Positions 17,723 through 26,251 are shown, counted from the stretch's first letter. The stretch is 64,000 nt of DNA from Halorubrum depositum (GCF_007671725.1 NZ_VCNM01000001.1:310001-374000); one strand, 5' to 3'. Notes: a model not told the origin generated them from the letters alone. Numbers and translations are program-made.

Positions 17723-18361
17723 ATGGACCGCGACGCGTTCGCCGCCAGCATCGACCACACCGTGCTCGGCCCGGAGACGACGTGGGGCGACGTCGAGACC
17801 GTCCTCGCTGAGGCGGCCGACCACGGGATGAACGCCTGTATCCCGCCCTGCTACGTCGCCGAGGCGGCCGACTACGAGGACGCCCCCGAGACGGTCGCGA
17901 CCGTGGTCGGGTTCCCGCACGGGCAGCACGCGCCGGAGGCGAAGCGGGACGAGGCCGTCGGCGCGTGGAACGACGGCGCCGACGAGATCGATCTGGTGAT
18001 CAACGTCGGCCGGCTGAAGGCCGGCGAGGACGACGTCGTCGCCGCCGAGATCGCGGACGTGGTCGCCGCGGTACCGGTCCCCGTGAAGGTGATCATCGAG
18101 ACCGCGCTCCTGACCGACGCCGAGAAGCGTCGCGCCTGCGAGGCCGCCGTCGATGCCGACGCCGACATGGTGAAGACCTCCACCGGGTTCGCCGACGGCG
18201 GCGCCACGGTCCCCGACGTGGAGCTCATGAGCGACTACCTCCCGGTGAAGGCCTCCGGCGGCGTCGGCTCCTACGAGGAGGCGCTGGCGATGCTCGACGC
18301 CGGCGCGGTCCGGATCGGCGCCTCCTCCGGCGTCGAGATCGTCGAGGGACACCCCGAGTGA
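17723..18361 (+). CDS. deoC: Deoxyribose-phosphate aldolase
   Basis: Cytoplasmic class I aldolase cleaving 2-deoxyribose 5-phosphate to glyceraldehyde 3-phosphate and acetaldehyde, part of deoxynucleoside breakdown. Length 212, normal for the short archaeal form. Visible elements are [12 protein letters not shown] at the N-terminus, [12 protein letters not shown] with the catalytic Asp, [10 protein letters not shown], and the Schiff-base Lys in [14 protein letters not shown]. The phosphate site [14 protein letters not shown] follows. A CTTTTA box at about 17695 is 25-28 bases before the ATG. It diverges from gatD. Confidence 0.95.
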   Translation: MDRDAFAASIDHTVLGPETTWGDVETVLAEAADHGMNACIPPCYVAEAADYEDAPETVATVVGFPHGQHAPEAKRDEAVGAWNDGADEIDLVINVGRLKAGEDDVVAAEIADVVAAVPVPVKVIIETALLTDAEKRRACEAAVDADADMVKTSTGFADGGATVPDVELMSDYLPVKASGGVGSYEEALAMLDAGAVRIGASSGVEIVEGHPE

Positions 18362-18397
18362 CGGCGGTCGGTCCCGTTCTGGTGCGCTCCGATCGCC

Positions 18398-18477
18398 CCC
18401 GTCCCGTCCGCTTCCCTTCGTTCCCGTCCCGTCCGCTTCCCTTCGTTCCCGTTCCGTCCCGTCCACTCCCCTGCGTT
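18398..18477. repeat. Pyrimidine-rich 25-base tandem repeat downstream of deoC
   Basis: Two identical 25-base copies (18398-18422 and 18423-18447), each starting CCCGTCCCGTCCGCTTCCC, plus a degenerate third copy to about 18477. The plus strand is almost pure pyrimidine. It is non-coding, lying between deoC and the next small gene, and may end deoC transcription or be inert slippage-prone sequence. Confidence 0.8.
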
Positions 18478-18565
18478 ATGTCTCGCTCCGTTCCGCCCGC
18501 CTCCCGTTCCCTCGCCGTGGGAATCCCGTCGTGAGCATTTATTCACGGAACACCTACGGAGGGGT

Positions 18566-18790
18566 ATGAGTCATTCCCGCGGATCACCGCGTCTGGACCT
18601 CGACACGGCGTTCAAGGCGTTCGGTGCGATCGGGGTCGCGATCTCGGTCGCGCTGGTCGTCCTCGTGCTCGCGCTGACGAACCCGTTCGGCGGGTACGTG
18701 GACGTCTCGCCGGCCGCGTACGGCAGCCTGCTGTCGGCGGGCCTGCTCGCCGCCGTCGGCTTCGCGGCGTACGCGCTGCGACGCCGCTGA
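18566..18790 (+). CDS. Small two-segment membrane protein
   Basis: A 74-residue protein with hydrophobic segments at about 20-42 and 52-70 and a basic end (YALRRR). It resembles the many short haloarchaeal DUF membrane proteins of the form aspartate-rich start, helix, Asn-Pro-Phe turn, helix. No function can be assigned. Start ATG follows ACGGAGGGGT, a possible ribosome binding site, and TTTATTC is found about 25-30 bases upstream. Confidence 0.6.
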   Translation: MSHSRGSPRLDLDTAFKAFGAIGVAISVALVVLVLALTNPFGGYVDVSPAAYGSLLSAGLLAAVGFAAYALRRR

Positions 18791-18856
18791 GTCGCGCCCC
18801 GGCGACGGGGGCGACGTCTCCGAGGGTATAACAGAGCGGAGGGCGAACCGACGCCC

Positions 18857-19024
18857 ATGAGCGACGAGTCGGTCGAGGCCGCAGTCGAGCGGTTCCTCGA
18901 CGAGACCGAGTCCGCGCTGGACGACTACGACCAGGGGTACGCCGACGCCGACGCGACGCTGTCGGTGGTGCGGACCCACATCGACGAACTGGCCGTCGCC
19001 GTCGACGAGGCGGACGAGGAGTAG
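18857..19024 (+). CDS. Small acidic helical protein, 55 residues
   Basis: Reads MSDESVEAAVERFLDETESA to ...AVAVDEADEE, a 55-residue highly acidic protein (about one third Asp/Glu) predicted to be two helices with heptad-like hydrophobic spacing. The GTATAAC box at about 18826-18832 is 25-30 bases upstream of the ATG, which supports real expression. I do not recognise a function; such small acidic helical proteins are common and conserved in haloarchaea. It is convergent with the ABC ATPase gene that ends at 19034. Confidence 0.6.
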   Translation: MSDESVEAAVERFLDETESALDDYDQGYADADATLSVVRTHIDELAVAVDEADEE

Positions 19025-19033
19025 GACCGAGAT

Positions 19034-19864
19034 TTACGGCCGCGCTCCGATCAGTTCCCGTACCCGAGCCACGTGCTCCCCGAACGCCGGGTCGCCGCGC
19101 TCGCGGGGCCGGTCGACGTCGACGTCGACGACCTCGGCGACGCGGCCGGGGTCGGCCGCCATCACGACGATCCGGTCGGCGAGCGTCACCGCCTCGGCGA
19201 CGTCGTGGGTGACGAAGAGCACGGTCTTCCCGGTCGACGCCCACACGTCGAGGAGCTCCCGCTGGAGCATCTCCCGCGTCTGCGCGTCGACCGCGCCGAA
19301 CGGCTCGTCCATCAAGAGTAGTTCGGGGTCCACGGCGAGCGCCCGCGCGATGGCGACGCGCTGTTTCATGCCGCCCGAGAGCGACTTCGGGTACGACTCC
19401 CGGAACTCCGAGAGTCCGACGAGACCGAGCATCTCGTCGACCCGCTCCGCGCGCTCCGCCTCGGACCGGTCGCTCCGTTCGAGCCCGAACCCGACGTTCT
19501 CCTCGACCGTGAGCCACGGGAACAGGTGGTACTCCTGGAAGACGACGCCCATGTCGGTCGTCGGGCCGGTGACCGGGGCGCCGGCGAGTCGGACCTCCCC
19601 GTCGGTGGCGTCGGTGAGACCGGCGATGATCCGGAAGAGCGTCGTCTTCCCGCAGCCGGACGGGCCGACGAGACAGACGAACTCGCCGTCGTCGACCCCG
19701 AAGGAGACGTCGTCGAGCGCGCGGACCGGACTCCCCTCGCCGTCGTACGTCTTCCCGACGCCGTCGACGGCGACACCGGACGCCTCGGTGGTTCCGCCCG
19801 CTGCGGCGCCTCTCTCGGCCGCGCTGCGGTCGTCCTCGGTCGTCGCCGAATCCCCGTCCGACAT
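19034..19864 (-). CDS. NitT/TauT-type ABC transporter ATP-binding protein
   Basis: ATPase of an ABC importer of the nitrate/sulfonate/taurine class, 276 residues. An acidic extension (1-30) precedes the ABC domain: Walker A GPSGCGKT at 67-74, Q-loop VVFQEYHLFPW, signature LSGGMKQRVAIARAL, Walker B LLLMDEPFGAVD, switch His in FVTHDVAEAV. LFPWLTVEENV and DEPFGAVDAQTR are typical of SsuB/TauB/NrtD. It lies 11 bases after the permease stop. The ATG at 19864 is chosen over an upstream in-frame GTG because the ABC core and spacing fit. Confidence 0.92.
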   Translation of the reverse strand: MSDGDSATTEDDRSAAERGAAAGGTTEASGVAVDGVGKTYDGEGSPVRALDDVSFGVDDGEFVCLVGPSGCGKTTLFRIIAGLTDATDGEVRLAGAPVTGPTTDMGVVFQEYHLFPWLTVEENVGFGLERSDRSEAERAERVDEMLGLVGLSEFRESYPKSLSGGMKQRVAIARALAVDPELLLMDEPFGAVDAQTREMLQRELLDVWASTGKTVLFVTHDVAEAVTLADRIVVMAADPGRVAEVVDVDVDRPRERGDPAFGEHVARVRELIGARP

Positions 19865-19875
19865 CGATCCCTCGT

Positions 19876-20679
19876 TCACGCCCGCCACACTAACACCCTC
19901 CGTTGGACGGCGCGGAACGCAACGTCGACGAGGAGGTACATCAGGCTCAACACGAGGATGTACGCGATCACCGTGTCGACGAGGAGGTTGTTGCTCGCGC
20001 GCAGGATCTCGCGGCCGACGCCCGGAACCCCGAAGATCTCGGAGGCGACCACGAGCATCCAGCAGCGCCCGAGACCGGTCCGGACGCCGGTGAGGATGCC
20101 CGGCAGGGACGCCGGGAGGACGATCGACCGGACCGCGTCGAGGTCGCCGCGGACCCCGAGCGTGCGACCCACGTCGAGCAGGTCCTCGGAGATGCCCTCG
20201 ACGGCCTCGTACGCCGCGTAGTAGTTGATCCAGAAGGCGCCCACGGCGATGATGAAGGCCGCGCCGGCGTCGTTGATCCCGAACCACGCGATCGCGAAAC
20301 CGATCAGCGCGAGCGGCGGGACCGGCCGGAGCGTCCTGACGAGCGGCGCCGTCACGTCGTCGAGCAGCCCGCTCCACGAGAACGCGACGCCCGCGGCGAC
20401 GCCGAGCCCGGTGCCGACGACCGTTCCCGGGACCCAGTGCCGGATACTCGACCACAGCGCGGTCGTCATCGTCCCGGAGGCGAGTTCCTCGGCGAAGGCG
20501 CCGCCGACCGCCGCCGGCGACGGCAGCACGTACGCCGGCTGCGTGAGCGAGGCGAGGTACCAGACGACCACGAACCCGACGACGCCGGCGGCGCCGCGGA
20601 GGAGCCGCCGCGGGTCGTCGAGGCCGAGGCCGGCGCGCAGTTCGTCCCCGTCGAACCGGCTGCCGGTGTCGGTCGCCAT
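19876..20679 (-). CDS. NitT/TauT-type ABC transporter permease
   Basis: Membrane subunit of the importer, 267 residues, six predicted hydrophobic segments. The EAA loop typical of SsuC/TauC is visible as DLLDVGRTLGVRGDLDAVRS at about residues 165-185, which contacts the ATPase. It starts one base inside the stop codon of the binding-protein gene (TGATG), so expression is coupled. Together with its neighbours it forms the order binding protein, permease, ATPase. Substrate class: small organic or inorganic anions or thiamine precursors; not decidable here. Confidence 0.9.
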   Translation of the reverse strand: MATDTGSRFDGDELRAGLGLDDPRRLLRGAAGVVGFVVVWYLASLTQPAYVLPSPAAVGGAFAEELASGTMTTALWSSIRHWVPGTVVGTGLGVAAGVAFSWSGLLDDVTAPLVRTLRPVPPLALIGFAIAWFGINDAGAAFIIAVGAFWINYYAAYEAVEGISEDLLDVGRTLGVRGDLDAVRSIVLPASLPGILTGVRTGLGRCWMLVVASEIFGVPGVGREILRASNNLLVDTVIAYILVLSLMYLLVDVAFRAVQRRVLVWRA

Positions 20680-21701
20680 CAGAGTGAGTCGTACGCCTCG
20701 AAGTCGAATATCGCCTCGTTCGACAGCCGCTCGTCGATCTGCCCGTTGTTCGCCGCGAACTCCGAGAACACCGGGGTCGCTTCGGTGATCGACCGGGGGT
20801 CGGTGACGAAGTTCGACAGCGGCGAGTCGAGCGCCCGACGGGCGCGGTCCGCCGGCATCCCGATCCCCGACTCGACGTGCCCGGCGGTCGCCTCCGGGTT
20901 CTCGTCGATGAACTCGGTGGCGCGGACGTGCTGTTCGAGGAACTGCGCTGCCAGCGGCGACTCGCGGACCGCGTCGCTCATCAGCGTGACCGCGGCGGGC
21001 TGGCCCGGGAGGATCTGCGCGGCCGTCCGCAGCATCGCGACGGACGAGCCCTCCTCCTGTGCGATCGTCGGCACCGGCTCCATGATCGAGGTGCCGTCGA
21101 TCTCTCCGTTAGCGATCGCCTGCCAGACGGCGCTGGCGCCGTTGATCTCGACGATCTCGACGTCCTCGTTCGATTCGGGGTCGACGCCGGTCTCCTGGAG
21201 CCAGTAGCGGAGCAGCACGTCCGGGACGCTCCCCTGCGGGAAGGTACCGAAGCGGAACGGCCCGCCGTTCTCCTCGGCCCACGTCGCGAACGCGTCGCCG
21301 CCCTCCGCCTCGAAGGCGTCGTGGAACGACTCATCGGCCATGATCCCCATCGGCTCGCGGATGTTGGCCGCGGTCACCTTGGCGGGGATGTCGCGGTCGA
21401 TGACGATCATCGCCGGCACGATCCCGAACATGGCGACGTCGATGTCGCCGCTGCCGAAGGCCCGGACGATCGCCGGCCCGTCGGTGAACTCCTTCCCGGT
21501 GACCTCGGCGTCGACCTCGGAGAAGTACCCCTCTCCCTCCATCACGTACCACTGGAGGTCGGGGTAGATCGGCATGTGCGCGACCGTCACCTCGTCGAGT
21601 CCGCCGCCCCCGCCGAGACAGCCGGCGAGTCCGAGCGTCGCGGAGCCGCCGGCGGCGGCGAGGAAGGACCGACGCGAGGTCGGCGCGCGTGTGTCGTGCA
21701 T
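20679..21701 (-). CDS. NitT/TauT-type substrate-binding lipoprotein
   Basis: Extracellular binding protein, 340 residues. A Tat signal with SRRSFLAAAGG and a lipobox LAGC give an anchored lipoprotein after export in folded form. The mature part shows the SsuA/TauA/NMT1-like pattern: VAHMPIYPDLQWYVMEGEGY, then FGSGDIDVAMFGIVPAMIV and RFGTFPQGSVPDVLLRYWL. It heads the three-gene ABC operon. The type-II binding fold is intact and not permuted, in contrast to the Liv-type binding protein at 3507-4895. The ligand is unknown. Confidence 0.9.
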   Translation of the reverse strand: MHDTRAPTSRRSFLAAAGGSATLGLAGCLGGGGGLDEVTVAHMPIYPDLQWYVMEGEGYFSEVDAEVTGKEFTDGPAIVRAFGSGDIDVAMFGIVPAMIVIDRDIPAKVTAANIREPMGIMADESFHDAFEAEGGDAFATWAEENGGPFRFGTFPQGSVPDVLLRYWLQETGVDPESNEDVEIVEINGASAVWQAIANGEIDGTSIMEPVPTIAQEEGSSVAMLRTAAQILPGQPAAVTLMSDAVRESPLAAQFLEQHVRATEFIDENPEATAGHVESGIGMPADRARRALDSPLSNFVTDPRSITEATPVFSEFAANNGQIDERLSNEAIFDFEAYDSL

Positions 21702-21927
21702 AAGTTACGAACGGTCTCCGCGGCCAACACCCCCGCGCCACCAGCAACGAAGGCACGTTCCGATGACGCCGGAGACGCGTGGTATCGGGCGTTTCAGGCC
21801 CGTTATATGCAGTAGGAATACGCTCGGCGGTGGCTCGACAGTCACAGATCGGTGCAATATTTGCGGCAGCCGCGCGACCACGCGACCCATCCGCCGCCGT
21901 TTATGCGGTCGGTCGCCAACGGGCCGT

Positions 21928-22839
21928 ATGGTCTCGGAAATCTTCGACCCCGACGCGTGGGAACGGGTGACCGACGAGTTCGACGACATCACCTATCACC
22001 GCGGCGTCGACGTCCCAGCGGTCCGGATCGCGTTCGACCGTCCCGAGGTCCGGAACGCGTTCCGACCGGGCACCGTCGACGAGCTGTACGCCGCGCTGGA
22101 CCACGCCCGCAAGCAGGCGGACGTGGGCTGCGTCCTCCTCACGGGCAACGGGCCCTCCGAGAAGGACGGCGGCTGGGCGTTCTGTTCCGGCGGCGACCAA
22201 TCGGTCCGGGGCGGCTCCGGCTACGAGTACCGCGACGGCGACGAGGCGGGCGACGAGGACGACCCGCTCGTCAAGGAGGCGCGCGCTGGGCGGCTCCACA
22301 TCCTGGAGGTCCAGCGGCTGATCCGGTTCATGCCGAAACCCGTCGTCGCGGTCGTCCCCGGCTGGGCGGTCGGCGGCGGCCACTCGTTACACGTCGTCTG
22401 CGACCTCACCCTCGCCAGCGACGAGCACGCGAAGTTCCTCCAGACCGATCCCGACGTCGCCTCCTTCGACGGCGGGTTCGGTTCCGCCTACCTCGCCAAG
22501 CAGATCGGCCAGAAGAAGGCCCGCGAGGTGTTCTTCCGCGGCAAGACCTACTCCGCCGAGGAGGCCGCGGACATGGGGATGGTCAACGAGGCGATCCCGC
22601 ACGGGGAGTTGGAGACGGTCGCGCTGGAGTGGGCCGACGAGATGACGCGGAAGTCGCCGACCGCGATGCGCATGCTGAAGTACGCGTTCAACATGACCGA
22701 CGACGGGATGGTCGGCCAGCAGGTGTTCGCCGGCGAGGCGACCCGCCTCGCGTACATGACCGACGAGGCCCAGGAGGGGAGAGACGCCTTCTTAGAGAAG
22801 CGCGAGCCGGAGTTCCGCGAGCACCCCTGGCACTACTGA
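21928..22839 (+). CDS. menB: 1,4-dihydroxy-2-naphthoyl-CoA synthase
   Basis: Crotonase-fold enzyme closing the naphthoquinone ring in menaquinone synthesis; haloarchaea use menaquinone as respiratory quinone. Length 303. The MenB motifs WAFCSGGDQSVRGGSGY, VVPGWAVGGGHSLHVVCDLT and SFDGGFGSAYLAKQIG are present. In the QTDPDVAS stretch D174 stands where the bicarbonate-dependent E. coli type has Gly, so this is the Asp-bearing (bicarbonate-independent) class, like the mycobacterial enzyme. A TATA-like GTTTATGC at 21899-21907 is 25 bases upstream of the ATG, so the transcript is leaderless. No other men gene is in the window. Confidence 0.95.
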   Translation: MVSEIFDPDAWERVTDEFDDITYHRGVDVPAVRIAFDRPEVRNAFRPGTVDELYAALDHARKQADVGCVLLTGNGPSEKDGGWAFCSGGDQSVRGGSGYEYRDGDEAGDEDDPLVKEARAGRLHILEVQRLIRFMPKPVVAVVPGWAVGGGHSLHVVCDLTLASDEHAKFLQTDPDVASFDGGFGSAYLAKQIGQKKAREVFFRGKTYSAEEAADMGMVNEAIPHGELETVALEWADEMTRKSPTAMRMLKYAFNMTDDGMVGQQVFAGEATRLAYMTDEAQEGRDAFLEKREPEFREHPWHY

Positions 22840-22909
22840 GGCGGCGTCGACCCCCGGCGAACGAGGCCGACGCGGCACGGTTTAACAGCCGGCCCGCCAA
22901 CGGGCGTGC

Positions 22910-23278
22910 ATGGAGAAAGTGACCCTCTCGGACGCGTTCGAGTCCATCGACGAGCAGTGGGACCCCCACCTCGCCGGCGAACTGAACGGGCAGGCCGTGA
23001 AGCTCGCGAAGGCCGAGGGAGAGTTCGTCTGGCACAGCCACGCCGACGCCGACGAGCTATTCTTCGTCACCGACGGTCGCCTCCGGATCGAGTTCCGCGG
23101 CCGCGACGACGTCGTCCTGGAGGCGGGCGAACTGCTCGTCGTCCCCCGCGGGATCGAACACCGACCGGTCGCCGAACCGGAGGCGAACATCCTCCTGTTC
23201 GAGCCCGCCGGCACGCGGAACACGGGCGATGTGGAGAACGAGCTGACAAAGGAGGAGCCGGAGCGCGTCGACGGGTGA
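22910..23278 (+). CDS. Cupin-domain protein
   Basis: A single-domain cupin of 122 residues. The first metal motif is seen in FVWHSHADADELFFVTDG (His-x-His and Glu) and the second in LVVPRGIEHRPVA (His), so the metal site looks complete. Proteins of this size include sugar isomerases, small dioxygenases and storage or sensing proteins; nothing points to one of them. TTTAACAG at 22881-22888, 25 bases before the ATG, is a fitting TATA element. It follows menB by 70 bases but has its own promoter. Confidence 0.85.
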   Translation: MEKVTLSDAFESIDEQWDPHLAGELNGQAVKLAKAEGEFVWHSHADADELFFVTDGRLRIEFRGRDDVVLEAGELLVVPRGIEHRPVAEPEANILLFEPAGTRNTGDVENELTKEEPERVDG

Positions 23279-23306
23279 TTGGGCCGGGCGGTGCTACGGA
23301 AATTTC

Positions 23307-23371
23307 CAATAGGTGACGAGGGCTACTTCGGGTTCGCTTGGTAAGCGAACCCGCTACCGATAGGCCTATTG
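23307..23371. repeat. Nested inverted repeat between cupin and beta-helix genes
   Basis: Inner stem CGGGTTCGCTT (23329-23339), loop GGT, AAGCGAACCCG (23343-23353): eleven perfect pairs. Outer pair CAATAGG (23307-23313) and CCTATTG (23365-23371) is also perfect, with GGGCTAC/GCTACCG spacer sequences between. It sits exactly at the change from GC-rich core to AT-rich DNA. It could be a strong terminator for the cupin gene or the end of an old mobile element. Confidence 0.6.
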
Positions 23372-23544
23372 AGTCAGTTTTATCCTTTCGAGAATCTTCT
23401 CAGACGGAGGTATGTCTAATAGTTATAAACCTGTGTCTCCCTCTTCCGTCGAATAATTCGGATGATGTCCGGTGTCTGTCTTAACGCAGCATTATTATTG
23501 TTATTTTTATAATAGCAATTAGACTGTAGAATAACACGTTCGGC

Positions 23545-24873
23545 ATGGCGAACAACTCGAGTGGAAAGACATCGCGTCGATCAGCGCTTCAAAAAGGAGG
23601 CGTCGTGCTGACGGGTGCGGTCCTCGGACTTTCGTCCACATCGACGCCGGTGGCCGCCGAGCCGACCGAAATCGATGAGTGTATGACCATCTCCGAATCG
23701 GGTGAGTACGTTCTTTCCGATGATCTCGATGCAGAAGGCGATTGTTTTCGGCTCGATAGCTCAGACATCATCTTAGATGGTAACGGCCATACAATTTCCG
23801 GCGATGGAAATGGTGCCGGAATAACTGGAGAAAAAAACCCTGTAATTCGTAATCTAACGATAGAGAATTTCGGAACTGGTTGTTATGTTTCCGGAAATGA
23901 AGTCGGCGAAATGACACTTAAAAATGTCATTGTGTCAGACACGTTCGCAGGGATCGCTGGAGACATACAGGTAGATGTGAATATCGGAAATTCTACAATA
24001 AAAAACAACAGGGTAGGTATCGCTCCTACAGAGGCCTTTGGAATCACGATAACTGAGAGTATCTTAAGCGGAAATGAGGTCGCAGTGTATGCTACCCAGG
24101 AAGGAAATGTCATGGAAGTAAAGAATAGCACTATCACAGAGAATGCCACGGGAATTGAGGCTGGTATTGGCACATTCGTCAACAATACCATCGCCAACAA
24201 CAATGGGTACGGTCTCCAATTAGGCGGCCTAGTGGCGGATACATCCGTCGGCCCCATCACGATCTCCGGAAACGATATTCGAAACAATGCTGGTCCTGGA
24301 ATCAAGTTCACTGCCGGCGTTGGGGAGGTTCGAGAAAACGAGATTAGGGAGAATCAGATCGGCATTGAGATGACAGGTGAGTTCTTCGATGGCGGCATCC
24401 CACCCGATTACGAGATTACGAAAAACATTATCGAAGATAATGTCGAGTTTGGAATAAAGAACAACGCAGATACGCAATTCGACGGTCAGGTAGATACTCA
24501 TGCGCCCTGCAACTACTGGGGCGACCCGACCGGACCCGTCCACCCGGAGAACCCATTCGAAGACCCGGAGGGTGACGAGATCGACGGCGACGTAGAGTTC
24601 ATCCCGTGGTCGGTCGAGCCGATACGCGACGGGGAAGCCACCTGTATCGGCGGACAGCCGATCGGTGACTTCCAGAGCCCTCCGACCGATCCGGACGGAG
24701 ACGGTCTCTACGAGGACATCAACGGTGACAGCAAATCCGACATCGTTGACGTGCAGGCGCTGTTCAAGAATCAGGAGAACGAGACCATTCAGAACAACGC
24801 GAACGCGTTCGATTTCAACGGAGATGGCACGGTCAACGTCGTCGACGTTCAGAAGCTGTTCAGCGAAATGTGA
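23545..24873 (+). CDS. Secreted right-handed beta-helix protein with dockerin-like C-terminus
   Basis: Exported 442-residue protein. The N-terminus has a Tat-type signal (SRRSALQKGGVVLTG, cleavage near VAAEP at about 36-39). Residues about 45-330 are NosD/pectate-lyase-like parallel beta-helix repeats (ILDGNGHTISG, ITGEKNPVIRNLTIENF, and many Asn-Asn turns), followed by CNYWGDPTGPVHPENPF, a common ending of such helices. Residues about 383-442 carry two EF-hand-like Ca2+ loops, DINGDSKSDIVDVQALF and DFNGDGTVNVVDVQKLF, the two-repeat layout of a type I dockerin. The first two thirds are AT-richer than the surroundings. Role: probably a surface or secreted polysaccharide-related protein; substrate unknown. 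Confidence 0.85.
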   Translation: MANNSSGKTSRRSALQKGGVVLTGAVLGLSSTSTPVAAEPTEIDECMTISESGEYVLSDDLDAEGDCFRLDSSDIILDGNGHTISGDGNGAGITGEKNPVIRNLTIENFGTGCYVSGNEVGEMTLKNVIVSDTFAGIAGDIQVDVNIGNSTIKNNRVGIAPTEAFGITITESILSGNEVAVYATQEGNVMEVKNSTITENATGIEAGIGTFVNNTIANNNGYGLQLGGLVADTSVGPITISGNDIRNNAGPGIKFTAGVGEVRENEIRENQIGIEMTGEFFDGGIPPDYEITKNIIEDNVEFGIKNNADTQFDGQVDTHAPCNYWGDPTGPVHPENPFEDPEGDEIDGDVEFIPWSVEPIRDGEATCIGGQPIGDFQSPPTDPDGDGLYEDINGDSKSDIVDVQALFKNQENETIQNNANAFDFNGDGTVNVVDVQKLFSEM

Positions 24874-25208
24874 TCTCCGCCTCGTCGAGACCGCGTTATG
24901 CAGTTAACGGGGATCAGACTGTTTCGTATTCTCGTTTGTCTGGACGCAAGGAGCGAGATCGTCCGGCGTGAGCAGGCCATCGAATCACGGGACGCTATAT
25001 CGATACTACGGTCTGTACGCCGTGGGCATCCCGTGTTAATTGAACCCGATACTGTCAGGTCTGCCGATCACGGACGATAAACGCGGGGGATCTGCTGGCG
25101 TAATCGTGAGCTGCGTAATTAGCCATTAACGTCGGCTGATACACTCATAACAAATTGCGGTTGGTTTCTTAATATATCTGATCCCGCCGAATCAGAGCAT
25201 CCCGAGAC
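24874..25208. other. Gene-poor lower-GC stretch
   Basis: About 335 bases without a supportable gene. A 60-codon frame at 24898-25080 has no recognisable features, and its composition fits chance. An AT-rich block at about 25125-25180 ends in TTAATATATC (25167-25176), which is well placed as a promoter for the short frame beginning at 25209. Confidence 0.5.
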
Positions 25209-25478
25209 GTGTGGCGCGCTCTCGTTCGCGCGAACGCGCACCTCGAGGGTCAGAACAGCGACGGAGGGACGTTAGAGACGAAGAGCGTGGTCGCTATCGC
25301 GGTGATAGTGCTGATCGCGACCGTCGGTATCAGCGGCGCCGCGCTGGGAGTCGGCCCGGACGCAGCCCCGGAGACGGGAGCGGCACATCAGGAGAATCCG
25401 CTCGAGACGGCGGTGAGTCGCGAGACGACGATCGAGATACAGAACGACTACGACGCGCAGTTCGAGGCGGAGAGTTAG
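25209..25478 (+). CDS. Short exported or membrane-anchored protein, possibly a truncated gene
   Basis: An 89-residue frame from GTG with one hydrophobic segment (SVVAIAVIVLIATVGISGAAL, about residues 27-46) followed by an Ala/Pro/Glu-rich stretch and DYDAQFEAES. The pattern is a signal or anchor followed by the first few dozen residues of a secreted protein, so it may be the remaining start of a longer surface-protein gene. TTAATATATC lies about 35 bases upstream. A run of five T follows at 25506-25510. No function is recognised and the true start is uncertain. Confidence 0.4.
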   Translation: MWRALVRANAHLEGQNSDGGTLETKSVVAIAVIVLIATVGISGAALGVGPDAAPETGAAHQENPLETAVSRETTIEIQNDYDAQFEAES

Positions 25479-25615
25479 CTCAAAAAACCAGCATTTCGAC
25501 TCCTCTTTTTATATACAATTTCCGTTGAACAGCCGGTCGCCGAGGATGACACGCTGATTGTTCGTCGTTTTCGGAGAGTGTAGAATAACCGAGACCGAAA
25601 TCAAGGACGTCTTGC

Positions 25616-26167
25616 TCAGTGAAACCCGCGGTCGACGTCGTCCTCGTCGATCAGGTCCTCCAGCTCCGAGGAGAGGAGTTCCTCGGCCTCGTCGAACGTA
25701 TCGGAGAGCTCGTCGAGCTCGTCGGGCCGCCCGTCGAACCGGTAGTCCATGGGGCCGAAGGCGGGCGAGTCGACCGCTTCCATCACGTCCTCGAACAGGT
25801 GATCGGCGCTCGTCGGCGCCTCGGCGTGGACCTTCAGCGTCTCGCGGAGCCGCGTCGCCACGTCCTTCGCCTGCTCCTCGTCCTCGGGCGGCGACCGCAC
25901 CGCGAACCGACCGTCCGACTCCTCGTTCGGGAGCAGGGGATCGAGCTCGTCGTCGACCTTGCGAGCCACCCGCGCGCCGACGCCGCGGAGGTCACGCGGG
26001 TTCTTCGCGTACGTCTTCAGGTGATAGACGCCGACGTTCGGGTGGCCGAAGTAGAGGTCCTCGCCGAGCCCCTCGCGCCGGGAGCCGGCGACGGCCCGCC
26101 AGCCGTCCGGGTCGGTCGAGTCGCTCGCGACGTCCGCGAGGATGTCGTCCCAGTCTCGTACGCGCAT
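25616..26167 (-). CDS. Haloarchaeal conserved-type protein, unknown function
   Basis: An acidic soluble protein of 183 residues beginning MRVRDWDDILADV. It has a central FGHPNVGVYHLKTYAKNPRDL segment that reads like a conserved core, and a long acidic helical C-terminus (EAEELLSSELEDLIDEDD) ending in DRGFH. No catalytic or metal motif is evident. TATAATAC at about 26174-26181 is too close to the ATG for a normal leaderless start, so the promoter is uncertain. A six-A run at 25482-25487 gives an oligo-T terminator on this strand. Confidence 0.65.
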   Translation of the reverse strand: MRVRDWDDILADVASDSTDPDGWRAVAGSRREGLGEDLYFGHPNVGVYHLKTYAKNPRDLRGVGARVARKVDDELDPLLPNEESDGRFAVRSPPEDEEQAKDVATRLRETLKVHAEAPTSADHLFEDVMEAVDSPAFGPMDYRFDGRPDELDELSDTFDEAEELLSSELEDLIDEDDVDRGFH

Positions 26168-26251
26168 CTCGACGTATTATAGCGGGGAGAGCCGCATGAG
26201 CGTGTCGGTCGCGGCGGGGCGGAGCGAGCTGACCGCGGCGGGGCGACGCGG

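Noticed and set aside
24898-25080. 60-codon frame after the beta-helix gene
   Set aside because: No promoter at the right distance, no similarity recognised, and neither strand shows transposase or surface-protein features.
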